Shown piece after piece: positions 48,932 to 57,525 of a stretch of 64,000 nucleotides of DNA (its first letter is position 1; each line of letters starts with the position of its first letter). The DNA lies in NCBI GenBank assembly GCA_963829575.1, contig CAWHJF010000016.1, positions 124,001-188,000 on the forward strand. The letters are read 5' to 3'. A program made the position numbers and the translations under genes. The notes beneath the pieces are model-generated. The model did no database searches. It saw nothing but the letters and a program-made list of their open reading frames with translations, and was not told the origin of the DNA. This DNA comes from KACC-23026 sp963829575 (lineage in GTDB: Bacteria; Bacillota; Bacilli; Bacillales; Sporolactobacillaceae).

Positions 48932-49730
48932 TTAACGCATACCAAGGAGCTGCTTCATTTTTTTTAAGAAGCCTTTGTTTTCGTTAAACGCCATGAGTGG
49001 AACCGATTCTCCCAAAATACGTCTTCCTATGTTTCGATAGGCCATCGCGGCCTGAGTATTTGGTTTTAACGCAATCGGTTCACCACGGTTACTGGCCGCA
49101 ATAACTGCTTCGTCATCATGGACGACACCCAAAAGATTAATCGCTAATACATCAATGATTTCGTCAACATGGAGCATGTCGCCCGATTTGACCATATTGT
49201 TCTTAATACGATTGACAATGAGTCGAGGGCTTTGAATATGCGGTTCTTGTTCCAATAAGCCAATGACACGATCGGCATCTCTTACAGCGGAACGTTCAGG
49301 TGTGGTGACGACAATCGCTTGATCGGCACCCGCAATCGCATTTTTAAAGCCCTGTTCAATCCCTGCAGGACAGTCAATGACAATATAATCAAAATCTCTT
49401 TTAAGCTCTTCAATGATGGCCTTCATCTGATCTGGATTAATCGATGTTTTATCCTTCGCTTGAGCGGCCGGAAGAAACTTTCAAATAATCAAACCGTTTA
49501 TCTGTAATTAACGTTTGACTTAATTTACAACGACCTTCTGCCACATCAACAAGGTCGTAAATGATACGATTTTCTAGTCCCATGAGAACATCAAGGTTTC
49601 TTAAGCCGATATCCGTATCGACCAAACAAACCTTTTTCCCCAAAAGGGCGAGCACGGTGCCAATATTAGCAGTAGTCGTAGTTTTCCCAACCCCGCCTTT
49701 TCCAGACGTGATGACAATAGCTTCCCCCAT
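48932..49730 (-). pseudogene. minD: Septum site-determining ATPase MinD, interrupted by a one-base frameshift
   Basis: Deviant-Walker ATPase that carries MinC at the membrane to block polar division. The N-terminal part (MGEAIVITSGKGGVGKTTT, ATG 49730) reads to FDYLKV. The rest (from LPAAQAKDKTSINPDQMKAI to the end) is in another frame down to 48932. One extra T in AAAGTTTCTTCC (49475-49477 as A on the plus strand) explains it: with two T the protein reads FDYLKVLPAAQAKDKTS, as in MinD. The repaired length is about 265 residues, and the C-terminal amphipathic helix (KGFLKKMKQLLGMR) is intact. True mutation or sequencing error. Confidence 0.92.
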
Positions 49731-49748
49731 CTCACAACACCCCTCTAC

Positions 49749-50435
49749 TTAACCCTGATTTTCAAGTACTGTGCGTCTAAACGACGTATTCAAACGATCG
49801 ACTACAATTTGACCGGATTCCTGATCAATATAAGCACACTCCATTAGATGCTCACCCTCATCCAACTCTAGTGTGTGACTTCCATCAGGTGTTCGGCTCA
49901 TGACATCCCCAATTATTAATTGAGAAGGCTTCATAACAGATGCCGCAATCATTTTGTCATGCGACCCACCAAAACCAGCATGAGCCGTTCCTCTTAAGAC
50001 ACCCATGATGTAAATATTTCCTGAAGCGACAACCTTAGCACCTGGATTCACATCTCCCACGAGCAAAAGGTCGCCCGTAATTTCTAAAACCTGTCCGGAT
50101 CGAATCATTTTTATCATTGGCGTCAGTTGCTTTTCCGCGGATTGTGCTTCACTCTCAGCCTTGGTAAGAACATTGGATTCGATTTCGGCGACAAACAGTT
50201 CTTTCTCCGAACGAATTAAGCTCTGTATTTCTTCTTTCTGCTTCTCTGTTAAATAGCGATTGCCCGCTTCAACCTTGACTGAGATTAAAGGCCCTTCGGT
50301 AAAGGACTGACTTCTTGCAGATAATTTAGTTTTGAGTTCTTGAATTAATTCTGTATATGAACATTGATCGTTCAGAGATAAAATTAATCCATCCTTTTTG
50401 CCCTTAATACTCACGAGCGGCTGCTTGTTCGACAT
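49749..50435 (-). CDS. minC: Septum site-determining protein MinC
   Basis: Inhibitor of FtsZ assembly recruited by MinD. It has 228 residues from ATG 50435, preceded by GAGGTGA. The N-terminal FtsZ-binding domain is at 1-100 and the C-terminal beta-helix domain at about 115-210 (GDLLLVGDVNPGAKVVASG, IYIMGVLRGTAHAG), which contacts MinD. It is intact, 18 bases above the frameshifted minD. A longer start at 50471 has no site. Confidence 0.96.
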   Translation of the reverse strand: MSNKQPLVSIKGKKDGLILSLNDQCSYTELIQELKTKLSARSQSFTEGPLISVKVEAGNRYLTEKQKEEIQSLIRSEKELFVAEIESNVLTKAESEAQSAEKQLTPMIKMIRSGQVLEITGDLLLVGDVNPGAKVVASGNIYIMGVLRGTAHAGFGGSHDKMIAASVMKPSQLIIGDVMSRTPDGSHTLELDEGEHLMECAYIDQESGQIVVDRLNTSFRRTVLENQG

Positions 50436-50491
50436 GATCTCGTTCACCTCAACACTCTCTATATTCAACATAAGGATGCTTTTTTCCTTCT

Positions 50492-51011
50492 CTATTCTTC
50501 AGGTTGGTCTGGAATAAGGCGAAGTAAAAAACGCCTAAACGGGAAGAAAAGGAGTACGGTCACGCTTCCATTCAATATTAAAGTAGGGGGCAGCCGCCAA
50601 GTCAGTAAGTGTTGAAACGACATCGTTGCTTTATTAATTAGAGAATAAATCCAATACACTTCGATTTCAATTAAAGAGACTCCTACCAACACGATCCCTA
50701 AGACGACAATAAAATTAAGATGAACCCATTTGGACAGTTGGCCCAGAAAATAAGTGGTTACCCCTAAACAAAACGCATAGACGCCCATAATGTTAGACGT
50801 CGTTAAATCAAGCAATAAAACCTAAAAAAATGGCATATTTCACAGCCGTACTTCTTTTATAGAAAAGTCCTACAAAGCAAGTCCCAATCAACACAAGATG
50901 AGGAATCGCTTGAAAGTGATAACCGAACCATTCTGGAGTGAAAATTTGAAAAACCGTCGTTTGAAGCAAAAATAAACAAAATAGGATAAGAAAGAGCAGG
51001 AAGGACCTCAT
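50492..51011 (-). pseudogene. mreD: Rod shape-determining protein MreD, interrupted by a one-base frameshift
   Basis: Membrane partner of MreC in the elongation complex. The N-terminal part (ATG 51011, three helices) reads to KYAIFLGFIA and stops at about 50809. The C-terminal part continues one frame over from LDLTTSNIMGVYAF to 50492. Removing one base in GGTTTTATTGC (about 50815-50824) joins them as FLG(F/L)LLDLTTSNIMGVY, like FGFLYDM in B. subtilis MreD, with about 171 residues. The start overlaps the mreC stop as ATGA. No +1 frameshift signal that would let the P-site tRNA re-pair is seen. Mutation or sequencing error. Confidence 0.85.
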
Positions 51012-51878
51012 GGCGAGCTATTCCCTCCCACAGTTGGGGCCAACTTCTGGACAATGTCTACATACGTAATGTTGTTAAATTTAGCAGCTGGTTTGACCTC
51101 GGCCACTTTCGTTAAACCATATTGGTCTGGAGATACCTTAAGAATCGTTCCAATTATTAAATCACTTGGATAAACACCGCTTAATCCAGACGTCACAACT
51201 TGATCGCCTTTGGCGAGCTTAGCGTTAACAGGCAACATCTCAAACAAAAGAACGTTCTTCTTAGCGTCATAGCCTTGAATCATCCCATAGACCGTGATTA
51301 TTTCCTTTAAGTACGGCCGCCGAGATTTGATTATTGCTTGATGGGTCTGTCATAAGTGTGACCACACTAGTAAATTGACTGACTTCTGTAATTTTCCCTA
51401 TAAAACCATCAGCCGTAATCACTGCCATCCCTTTTTTAATACCTTGCTTAAGACCTTTATCTACCGTCAATTGCTGATTCCATTGATCAAACGATCGGCC
51501 GATTACAAAGGCCGTTTGTACATTTCGATCCGATAAAGCAGGCAGATTACTAATGTTTAATTGCTTTTTCAAATCATTATACTGCTGCTCGAGATCTTTA
51601 TAATTTGCATTAAGCTCAGCGTACTTTTGCAAATGGCTTTTAAGAACCCTATTTTCTTGATACACATTTCGGATATCCTGTAAATTCTCAAAGAAACCCG
51701 CTACAGATCGAGCGGGTTTTGAGAATGTCAGTTGAAAAAATCCTGTAGTATCATGAACAAACTGTTCGGGCCAAGTAATTTGTTTTCGGTCTCTCATCGA
51801 AAAACCAATCAGAGCAACCAATACAATCAGGCTCGTTAACAGGATGATCAATTTTTTATTTGAAAAAAAGGGTGGCAT
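51008..51878 (-). pseudogene. mreC: Rod shape-determining protein MreC, interrupted by a one-base frameshift
   Basis: Anchored extracytoplasmic scaffold of the elongation machinery. The N-terminal part (ATG 51878, helix at 9-26, coiled coil at 70-110, then the beta domain) reads to about ISAAVLKGNN. The rest (VYGMIQGYDAKK onwards, ending at 51008) is one frame over. One extra base between 51291 and 51312 explains the break and would restore a protein of about 289 residues. It is followed by mreD with a 4-base overlap and preceded by mreB. It could be mutation or sequencing error. Confidence 0.87.
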
Positions 51879-51902
51879 CACGTCACCTTCTCACCTACAT
51901 GA

Positions 51903-52931
51903 TCATTTACGAGAACTAATCCCAGCTTTTGATTTAAACATTGGAAGATTTTCAAGAGCACGCCCGGTTCCAATCGCCACACAATCCAATGGATTTTCCG
52001 CGATGATAACAGGCATTTTGGTTTCTTCACTAATTACATGGTCTAAATTACGAAGCAAAGCGCCTCCTCCAGTTAATACAATCCCTCGGTCCATGATATC
52101 GGCCGCAAGTTCAGGAGGGGTTTTTTCTAGGGTCACTTTGACTGCTTCAATAATCTCATTAACGGTATCACGCAAGGCTCCCGCAATTTCTTTAGCTGTT
52201 ACAGACAGCGTCTTAGGTAACCCGTTTAATAAATCACGTCCACGTATTTCCATTTCTTCAGTTTCTGAGGTTTCACCAGCTGATCCGATTTCTAACTTAA
52301 GTTGTTCAGAGGTGCGTTCCCCAATCATGAGATTGTACGTTTTCTTAATATATTGGATAATGTCCTCATCCATCTCATCACCTGCGACCCGGATCGATTG
52401 ACTGGTGACAATCCCACCGAGCGATATGATGGCGACTTCAGTCGTTCCTCCACCAATATCAACAACCATGCTTCCCGTTGGTTCCCAAACAGGTAAATCC
52501 GCACCGATGGCCGCAGCAAATGGTTCTTCAATCGTAAAGGCTTCCTTTGCACCTGCCTGTTTGGTTGCATCTTCAACCGCTCGCTTTTCAACGGCTGTAA
52601 TGCCTGAAGGCACACAAACCATCACATTCGGTTTACGGGAAAAAATCGAACGATTCTTTTGGGCTTGATTAATAAAATATTTCAACATCGTCGCTGTGGT
52701 CTCAAAATCCGCAATGACACCATCTTTCATTGGGCGTTGGGCCACGATATTTCCAGGCGTACGACCAATCATGTTTTTCGCAGAATTACCTACGGCTTCA
52801 ATGGTATCTGTGTCGGTACGTTTTGCGACGACAGAAGGCTCTCTTACTACAATACCTTTTCCTTTTAAATAAACGAGGGTATTGGCTGTGCCAAGATCTA
52901 TTCCCAAATCTCTCGAGAATCCGCCAAACAT
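51903..52931 (-). CDS. mreB: Rod shape-determining protein MreB
   Basis: Bacterial actin that organises lateral wall synthesis. It has 342 residues from ATG 52931 (AGGGAG at 8 bases). Phosphate 1 motif GIDLGTANTLVYL (residues 10-22), connect and phosphate 2 SMVVDIGGGTTEVAII, and adenosine motif DRGIVLTGGGALLRNL are all present. It reads open throughout, in contrast to mreC and mreD downstream. A paralogue (mbl or mreBH) may exist elsewhere. First gene of mreBCD-minCD. Confidence 0.97.
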   Translation of the reverse strand: MFGGFSRDLGIDLGTANTLVYLKGKGIVVREPSVVAKRTDTDTIEAVGNSAKNMIGRTPGNIVAQRPMKDGVIADFETTATMLKYFINQAQKNRSIFSRKPNVMVCVPSGITAVEKRAVEDATKQAGAKEAFTIEEPFAAAIGADLPVWEPTGSMVVDIGGGTTEVAIISLGGIVTSQSIRVAGDEMDEDIIQYIKKTYNLMIGERTSEQLKLEIGSAGETSETEEMEIRGRDLLNGLPKTLSVTAKEIAGALRDTVNEIIEAVKVTLEKTPPELAADIMDRGIVLTGGGALLRNLDHVISEETKMPVIIAENPLDCVAIGTGRALENLPMFKSKAGISSRK

Positions 52932-53002
52932 GTATGTATCTCCCTTCATGTTGCAAAACTCATAAATTAGATTATAACTTAAAAACAAACAAAAACCTAG
53001 TC

Positions 53003-53692
53003 TTATACGAAGCCCTTTTCTTTCAAACTAATGAACTTTTTGTCACCAATTATGATGTGGTCAAGCAATTCAATGCCAAGAAGCTCTCCACATTTCACTA
53101 ATCGCTTGGTGACTTCAATGTCTTCATGACTTGGAGTAGGGTTGCCACTTGGATGATTGTGAAAGCAGATGAGAGAGGCTGCCGAGCGGCGTAGGGCTTC
53201 TTTAAACACCTCTCTCGGGTGCACAATCGATGCATTCAGACTCCCAATAAAAATGGTCTGCTGATGAATCACTTGATTTTTGGTATTCAAGTACAGGGCC
53301 ACGAAATGTTCTTGAGACAAATGACGTAGATCTTCCATGACATAGTCTGCCCCGTCTTTTGGAGATCGAATCGCCATGCCTTCTTCTCGCTTACCTACAA
53401 CTGAGCGTCGACCTAACTCAATACTGGCTAAAATCTGTACCGCTTTGGTTGGTCCAACCCCTTTAATTTTACAAAGCTCTTCAACGCTTGCCTCTCTGAG
53501 ATTGGCAATCCCACCAATCGTTTGCAAAACACGTTGAGAGAGATGGAGAACCGATTCCTCTTTGGTACCCGTCCTTAACAGGATCGAAAGCAAATCCTGA
53601 TTGGAACACATTTCGGGTCCTTGCTTTAATAAGCGTTCTCTTGGACGTTCTTCCAGGGGGACATCGCGGACCATTATTGCTTGTTGATTCAT
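53003..53692 (-). CDS. radC: RadC family JAB/MPN domain protein
   Basis: 229 residues from ATG 53692 (GGAGG at 10 bases). An N-terminal helix-hairpin-helix UPF0758 part (LREASVEELCKIKGVGPTKAVQILASIELG) and a C-terminal JAMM metalloprotease-like domain with CFHNHPSGNPTPSHED (zinc ligands His, His, Asp) are both seen. A role in repair was once assumed and is not established. It lies upstream of mreB as in B. subtilis, but maf does not precede it here; a 733-base region without genes does. Confidence 0.93.
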   Translation of the reverse strand: MNQQAIMVRDVPLEERPRERLLKQGPEMCSNQDLLSILLRTGTKEESVLHLSQRVLQTIGGIANLREASVEELCKIKGVGPTKAVQILASIELGRRSVVGKREEGMAIRSPKDGADYVMEDLRHLSQEHFVALYLNTKNQVIHQQTIFIGSLNASIVHPREVFKEALRRSAASLICFHNHPSGNPTPSHEDIEVTKRLVKCGELLGIELLDHIIIGDKKFISLKEKGFV

Positions 53693-53880
53693 ACTTTGAC
53701 AACCTCCATTTAATAGAAGGTGCTCCCGCACAACGAGAGGCAAATGACGGCTTCATTGTCCTTCAAACACCCTCAGGTATGATTCAGACTGACTTTGGAA
53801 GGTAACGTCAAATAGTCAAATTTTAACCACTGTTCTTGTGGATCATGGTGTGTGACGCCTCATTTAAATTGTGCATGACA

Positions 53881-54021
53881 TTGTAAAGTAAACCTTCATT
53901 CAGTAGGGGGAATACCCGCAACCACTGAATATTAGGTGCACTTATCGAACCTTTACGGGCAGTTTCTCCCCCACGTAAACTTATATTTAAAAAGTTTTGA
54001 AGTGGTGGTATTACTGCCCGT
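53881..54021. repeat. Structured intergenic element with two hairpins and complementary loops
   Basis: Hairpin 1: ATTCAGT (53898-53904) with ACTGAAT (53924-53930). Hairpin 2: TTTACG (53952-53957) with CGTAAA (53974-53979). Loop 1 contains GGGGGA (53906-53911) and loop 2 contains TCCCCC (53967-53972), which are exact complements. ACGGGCAGT (53955-53963) can instead pair with ACTGCCCGT (54013-54021), which would destroy hairpin 2. Working strand unknown; radC lies 190 bases downstream on the minus strand. A degraded copy is at 34264. Confidence 0.65.
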
Positions 54022-54263
54022 TAAGGCAGGATAAAATGGACTGCAAAAGAGGAATGAAAAGGCGTCATTAGGAGGTTAGGATTCGAGGAATTGACGTGGT
54101 AAGTTTAATGTACATGAATTGTATGTCATTGTCCATAACGAACGTGTCAAATTCCTGCTATAAATAAGGTTCGTCAATTAATGGAGATTTATGTCCTTAT
54201 TTGTCAAATTCATGCGTTGAATTTCAAGATGATTTTTAAATACAAGGCTTGATTAAACCCACC

Positions 54264-54345
54264 TGTTGATTTCCGCTCCAGTACTCTCGCTTGCCGCGTG
54301 CGGTTCGGGAGCCTCCACTCCAATCAAAAAAGTTGAAAATCAACA
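54264..54345. repeat. Inverted-repeat unit, termini TGTTGATTT / AAATCAACA
   Basis: TGTTGATTT (54264-54272) and AAATCAACA (54337-54345) enclose a GC-rich core (CCGCTCCAGTACTCTCGCTTGCC and on; read it from 54273 to 54322). The same 9-base termini occur at 13215-13251. I recall similar sequence in Bacillaceae intergenic regions but cannot verify that here. Confidence 0.55.
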
Positions 54346-54371
54346 TTAACATGTCACACAACCAAAAACAA

Positions 54372-54413
54372 AAAAGGGTGTCCACTAATGGGGCCAGCAG
54401 ACATCCCTTTCGT
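54372..54413 (-). terminator. Terminator after spoIIB
   Basis: AAAGGGATGTC pairs with GACACCCTTT, one bulged A, across an 18-base loop, followed on the minus strand by a T6 run. It lies 13 bases below the spoIIB stop. Confidence 0.75.
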
Positions 54414-54425
54414 TCTCACCTATAC

Positions 54426-55508
54426 TTATTGTACTCTTGCCATAATGATCGTTTGATAGCTCTCTAAGGCGTCCAGGAGTGCGTTTTGCGCGCTTTGGCC
54501 ATCCGGAGTCGATTGATTTAAAGCCGAATAAGCTGCAACGAGCGTCCCTTTAAGCTTCACGAGATCTTTTTGATTGGTCCCAGCGCTAGGATCCTCCATC
54601 TGATTCAGCGCTTTTTCGACCTGTTTAAGAACCGATTGATCCACCTTACCATTTTGAATGGCGGTTAAACTTAATGGAATAAGATTCTGAATGACGAGAT
54701 TGGCCGTCTTAATATCTTGTAAATCACGTTTCGTCCCTTTAATTTTCTGAGGGTTGATGACAAACGCTTTATCATAGGGCTTAAGCTTACTGGGAAGCGT
54801 CTGATTAAGCGATGCCAAATCCCCTTTATTAAGAGCCAATCCAGAAAACAAGGCAAACTTGTCGCCGTCTTTCAAAACCGCCGTGTGAACACCTTCTTTG
54901 GATTGGTTCGTCTTGTCGGTCATAGCATTTGTCTTACTCGAGTAGACCCCAGTCTGCACAACTTGTAAGTTAAGAATATAAGATTTTCCGCTCACCGCTG
55001 ACTCCTTCTTTGGGTTGGTTGTCTGGCTAGTGGTTGCCACTGCTGTCGAAGTTGTAACAGCCTTTTCACTCGATGCTACTGTATTGTGATTCGATAGAAC
55101 TAAAAGCACCGTGAAACCAAGCCCAAGCCCCACAATGACAGCCGATAGAAATGGGACCCAAAATTTCCGAAAGAACAAGACAAAATCCGGAGGACGCTTC
55201 TTATTTATGGACGAAGGCCCATTAGAAGTGGGATAGGAAGGCCCTGCTAGCTCACGCCAATCGAGTGGTCCCTGAGCAGACGGAAGTTCCTCTTTAATTG
55301 TCGATGGGGTCTTAATCTCATCCGATTGGTCTTTTAGGGACTCACGCGCGTCTTCTTCCTCGCGCCAATTCTTCATCCGATCCTGATCGGTCGCGGCAAT
55401 CTCTTCTCTTGTTAGCGGATTTAAAGAAGTGGACTTCCCGTTAAAAGTGACAGATATTCCTTGATTGGTCTTATTTGAAACAGGAGTGGATTTTTTTTGA
55501 GTGTCCAA
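54426..55508 (-). CDS. spoIIB: Stage II sporulation protein B (SpoIIB-like)
   Basis: 360 residues: a hydrophilic cytoplasmic N-terminus (1-112), one membrane helix (about 118-140, FLSAVIVGLGLGFTVLLVL), a Ser/Thr-rich linker, and an extracytoplasmic SPOR-like domain (SYILNLQVVQTGVYSSKTNAM, about 173-250). SpoIIB helps septal peptidoglycan thinning at engulfment in B. subtilis. Sequence similarity in this family is low; the domain layout and the position between folC and radC support the call. ATG 55508 follows GGATGTGATCG. Transcribed alone, with a terminator below. Confidence 0.78.
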   Translation of the reverse strand: MDTQKKSTPVSNKTNQGISVTFNGKSTSLNPLTREEIAATDQDRMKNWREEEDARESLKDQSDEIKTPSTIKEELPSAQGPLDWRELAGPSYPTSNGPSSINKKRPPDFVLFFRKFWVPFLSAVIVGLGLGFTVLLVLSNHNTVASSEKAVTTSTAVATTSQTTNPKKESAVSGKSYILNLQVVQTGVYSSKTNAMTDKTNQSKEGVHTAVLKDGDKFALFSGLALNKGDLASLNQTLPSKLKPYDKAFVINPQKIKGTKRDLQDIKTANLVIQNLIPLSLTAIQNGKVDQSVLKQVEKALNQMEDPSAGTNQKDLVKLKGTLVAAYSALNQSTPDGQSAQNALLDALESYQTIIMARVQ

Positions 55509-55696
55509 TCGATCACATCCTTTTTCGACTCGTCCAAAAGTTAAAGCTTTCTATTTAAGTAAATTAAGCCTAGCATAGCCTGTCTAAAAATGGACAAGAC
55601 TTTTGTCGGATGCTCTTCCTTATTTTTCAACACAGATTTGGACCCTTCAACAAGAATTGACACCCTTTGAGGAAAACACATGTCAAACCATGACAA

Positions 55697-55735
55697 AAGG
55701 ACGGATCTAGAGAATGCGCTCATCAATCCGTCCTT
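55697..55735 (-). terminator. Terminator after the diguanylate cyclase gene
   Basis: A perfect 10-bp stem AAGGACGGAT (55697-55706 with 55726-55735), a 19-base loop, and TTTTG on the minus strand. Confidence 0.65.
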
Positions 55736-55737
55736 CA

Positions 55738-57433
55738 TTAATTCGTATAAACCGCTACTCGATTTCTTCCTTTTTGTTTCGCCCCTGAATACATCGCACG
55801 GTCCGCATTACGAATTAACGTAACCGGATCATCCCCTTTCGAAAAGGCAGTGGCGACACCAATACTCGCCGTCACATGAATTAAAGTGGGGGTTTTGCCG
55901 CCGTCAAACGTCTCGACATGAACCGGCATCTCCTCCATCGCCTTCCTTAGAGTCTGGGCGATCTGATAACTGCTTTCAGAGGTCGTATCGCTTAATAGGA
56001 TAATGAATTCCTCTCCACCGTATCTTGCGACCACTCCTCTGTTCCCAATCACATTCGTCAAACGCTCAGCAACCTGAATTAGCACTTTGTTTCCATTTTC
56101 ATGACCGTAATGATCATTAATTTTCTTAAAGTGATCTAAATCCAACATCATAATTGAAAGCATTGGAGGATCTGCCTTCTCAAAGCTTTCGTTTAGCAGT
56201 TTCGAAAAATACCGATAATTATAAAGATTCGTTAATGGATCCCGTTCGCTTTCTGTTTTGGTTTTCTCATAGTTTTCGGCATTTTTAATTGCAATGCTTA
56301 AAAAATGGGTCATGATTGAAAACAACATATGATGTTGTTTATTAAAACTCATTTTTAAAGGGTTCGAAAGAAGAATGACACCCTGGGCGCCTGCTTCCAA
56401 TTGACATGGCATGCTGATGACGGACTGTGCTCCATGACTTAAGAGGGCATGAAGAAACGGATCCCATTCTTTCTTATTTGAAGCATGGTACGTTGGTGTT
56501 TTAAAAAAAGAAGCAGAGGGTCGTGGCTGATCGCTCGGATCAATGAACGTTGAGCGTCCTTCACAATCATAGTTTTGAATACCACGCAACTTACCACTTT
56601 GGTCAAAAATCAACAAGTAGGACTCTGAAATGGTTAAAATTCGATAAATCGATTTAAAAAAATGCGAATAGACTTCTTCCAAACTTTAACTTTTCACTCA
56701 ATTCTCCACCGATGTCACTCGTCAATTTTAACTTTTTATTTAACAGATTGCCTTGGCTAACCAGTCGAAAGATGACGGAGAGTGCAATGATCGGAACAGA
56801 GACCATGAGCATAGATTTAAATCCAAATTCGGAATACAAAATATAAAACATAAAGCTGATCGGCATCGTAATCATCGTTGTGACAAATTCCCAAACAAGA
56901 GGACGTCCAAAAAATGGGGTGTCTTCTTCAAAGAACCATTTACTAATAAAATAGAACGCGACATGATTCGAAAAAAGAGTCATGATGCCATAACTGAGAA
57001 TCTGGATAATATGAGGAGAAGCTCCGTTTTGTAAGATCCCAACTTGCCCTCCAATTAAATGATAAAAGCCGGCTGACACGACAGATATAAACAAAAACAT
57101 CAGCATATTAAGAGGAAACCGATAATAGTATGGCCTGGTTAGGCGTTTAGAAAGGAGATAGGAAATAATTCCAATTTGAACCAAAATCATCTCGACGGCA
57201 AGTCCAAAAATGAGGAAGACCGCAACCGATACGCTTTGAATAATAAAGATATCCACCTCATTGACTTGAAAATAACTCAAGGCAATGACGATAATCATAA
57301 TGGTCATCAAGCCAATGGCTAAATAAGAATGATGCACGGAAGGAGGAAAGAAAATGGGGATCAAGACAACCGTTACCGGCCATAATGTGGCCCATAATCC
57401 CCAGATCCAACGTTTCGACTTTTCTCGAATCAT
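55738..57433 (-). pseudogene. Membrane diguanylate cyclase (7TM/GAF/GGDEF), interrupted by a one-base frameshift
   Basis: Upstream part (ATG 57433): a hydrophobic domain of six or seven helices reading to GGELSEKLK. Downstream part: a GAF-like domain (about 30-140) and a GGDEF domain with the active site YGGEEF, ending at 55738; it begins in another frame at 56682 with TTG and no ribosome-binding site. One extra T in AAAGTTTGGAAG (near 56682) explains the split; with two T it reads SEKLKLEEVYSHFF. Repaired, it is a c-di-GMP synthase of about 565 residues. No RxxD inhibitory site precedes GGEEF (the spot reads GNRG), so product inhibition is unlikely. It could also be two genes, but a single gene fits better. 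Confidence 0.8.
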
Positions 57434-57525
57434 TCGCTTTCCTCCCCTCTATAATTTCTATTGCTTTCATTTTAGCAGATAATGATCCACCAAATAAGAG
57501 TTAATTTTGAATAGACACACAAATT

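Larger units (their letters stand above)
53693..54425. other. Gene-free region between spoIIB and radC (733 bases)
   Basis: In B. subtilis maf lies here; no trace of it is seen. The region holds a structured element (53881-54021), several TTGACA/TGTCAA-type repeats including a 14-base direct repeat TGTCAAATTCxTGC (54146-54159 and 54202-54215), an inverted-repeat unit (54264-54345) and the spoIIB terminator. No credible open reading frame. Confidence 0.7.

Noticed and set aside
49427..49500. Programmed +1 frameshift in minD
   Set aside because: The Val codon GTT cannot re-pair on TTT one base on, and no stop or rare codon sits at the site; an indel explains it better.
53693..54425. CRISPR array or phage attachment site in the gene-free region
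   Set aside because: Repeats there are few, unequal and without regular spacers; no integrase or tRNA gene is near.
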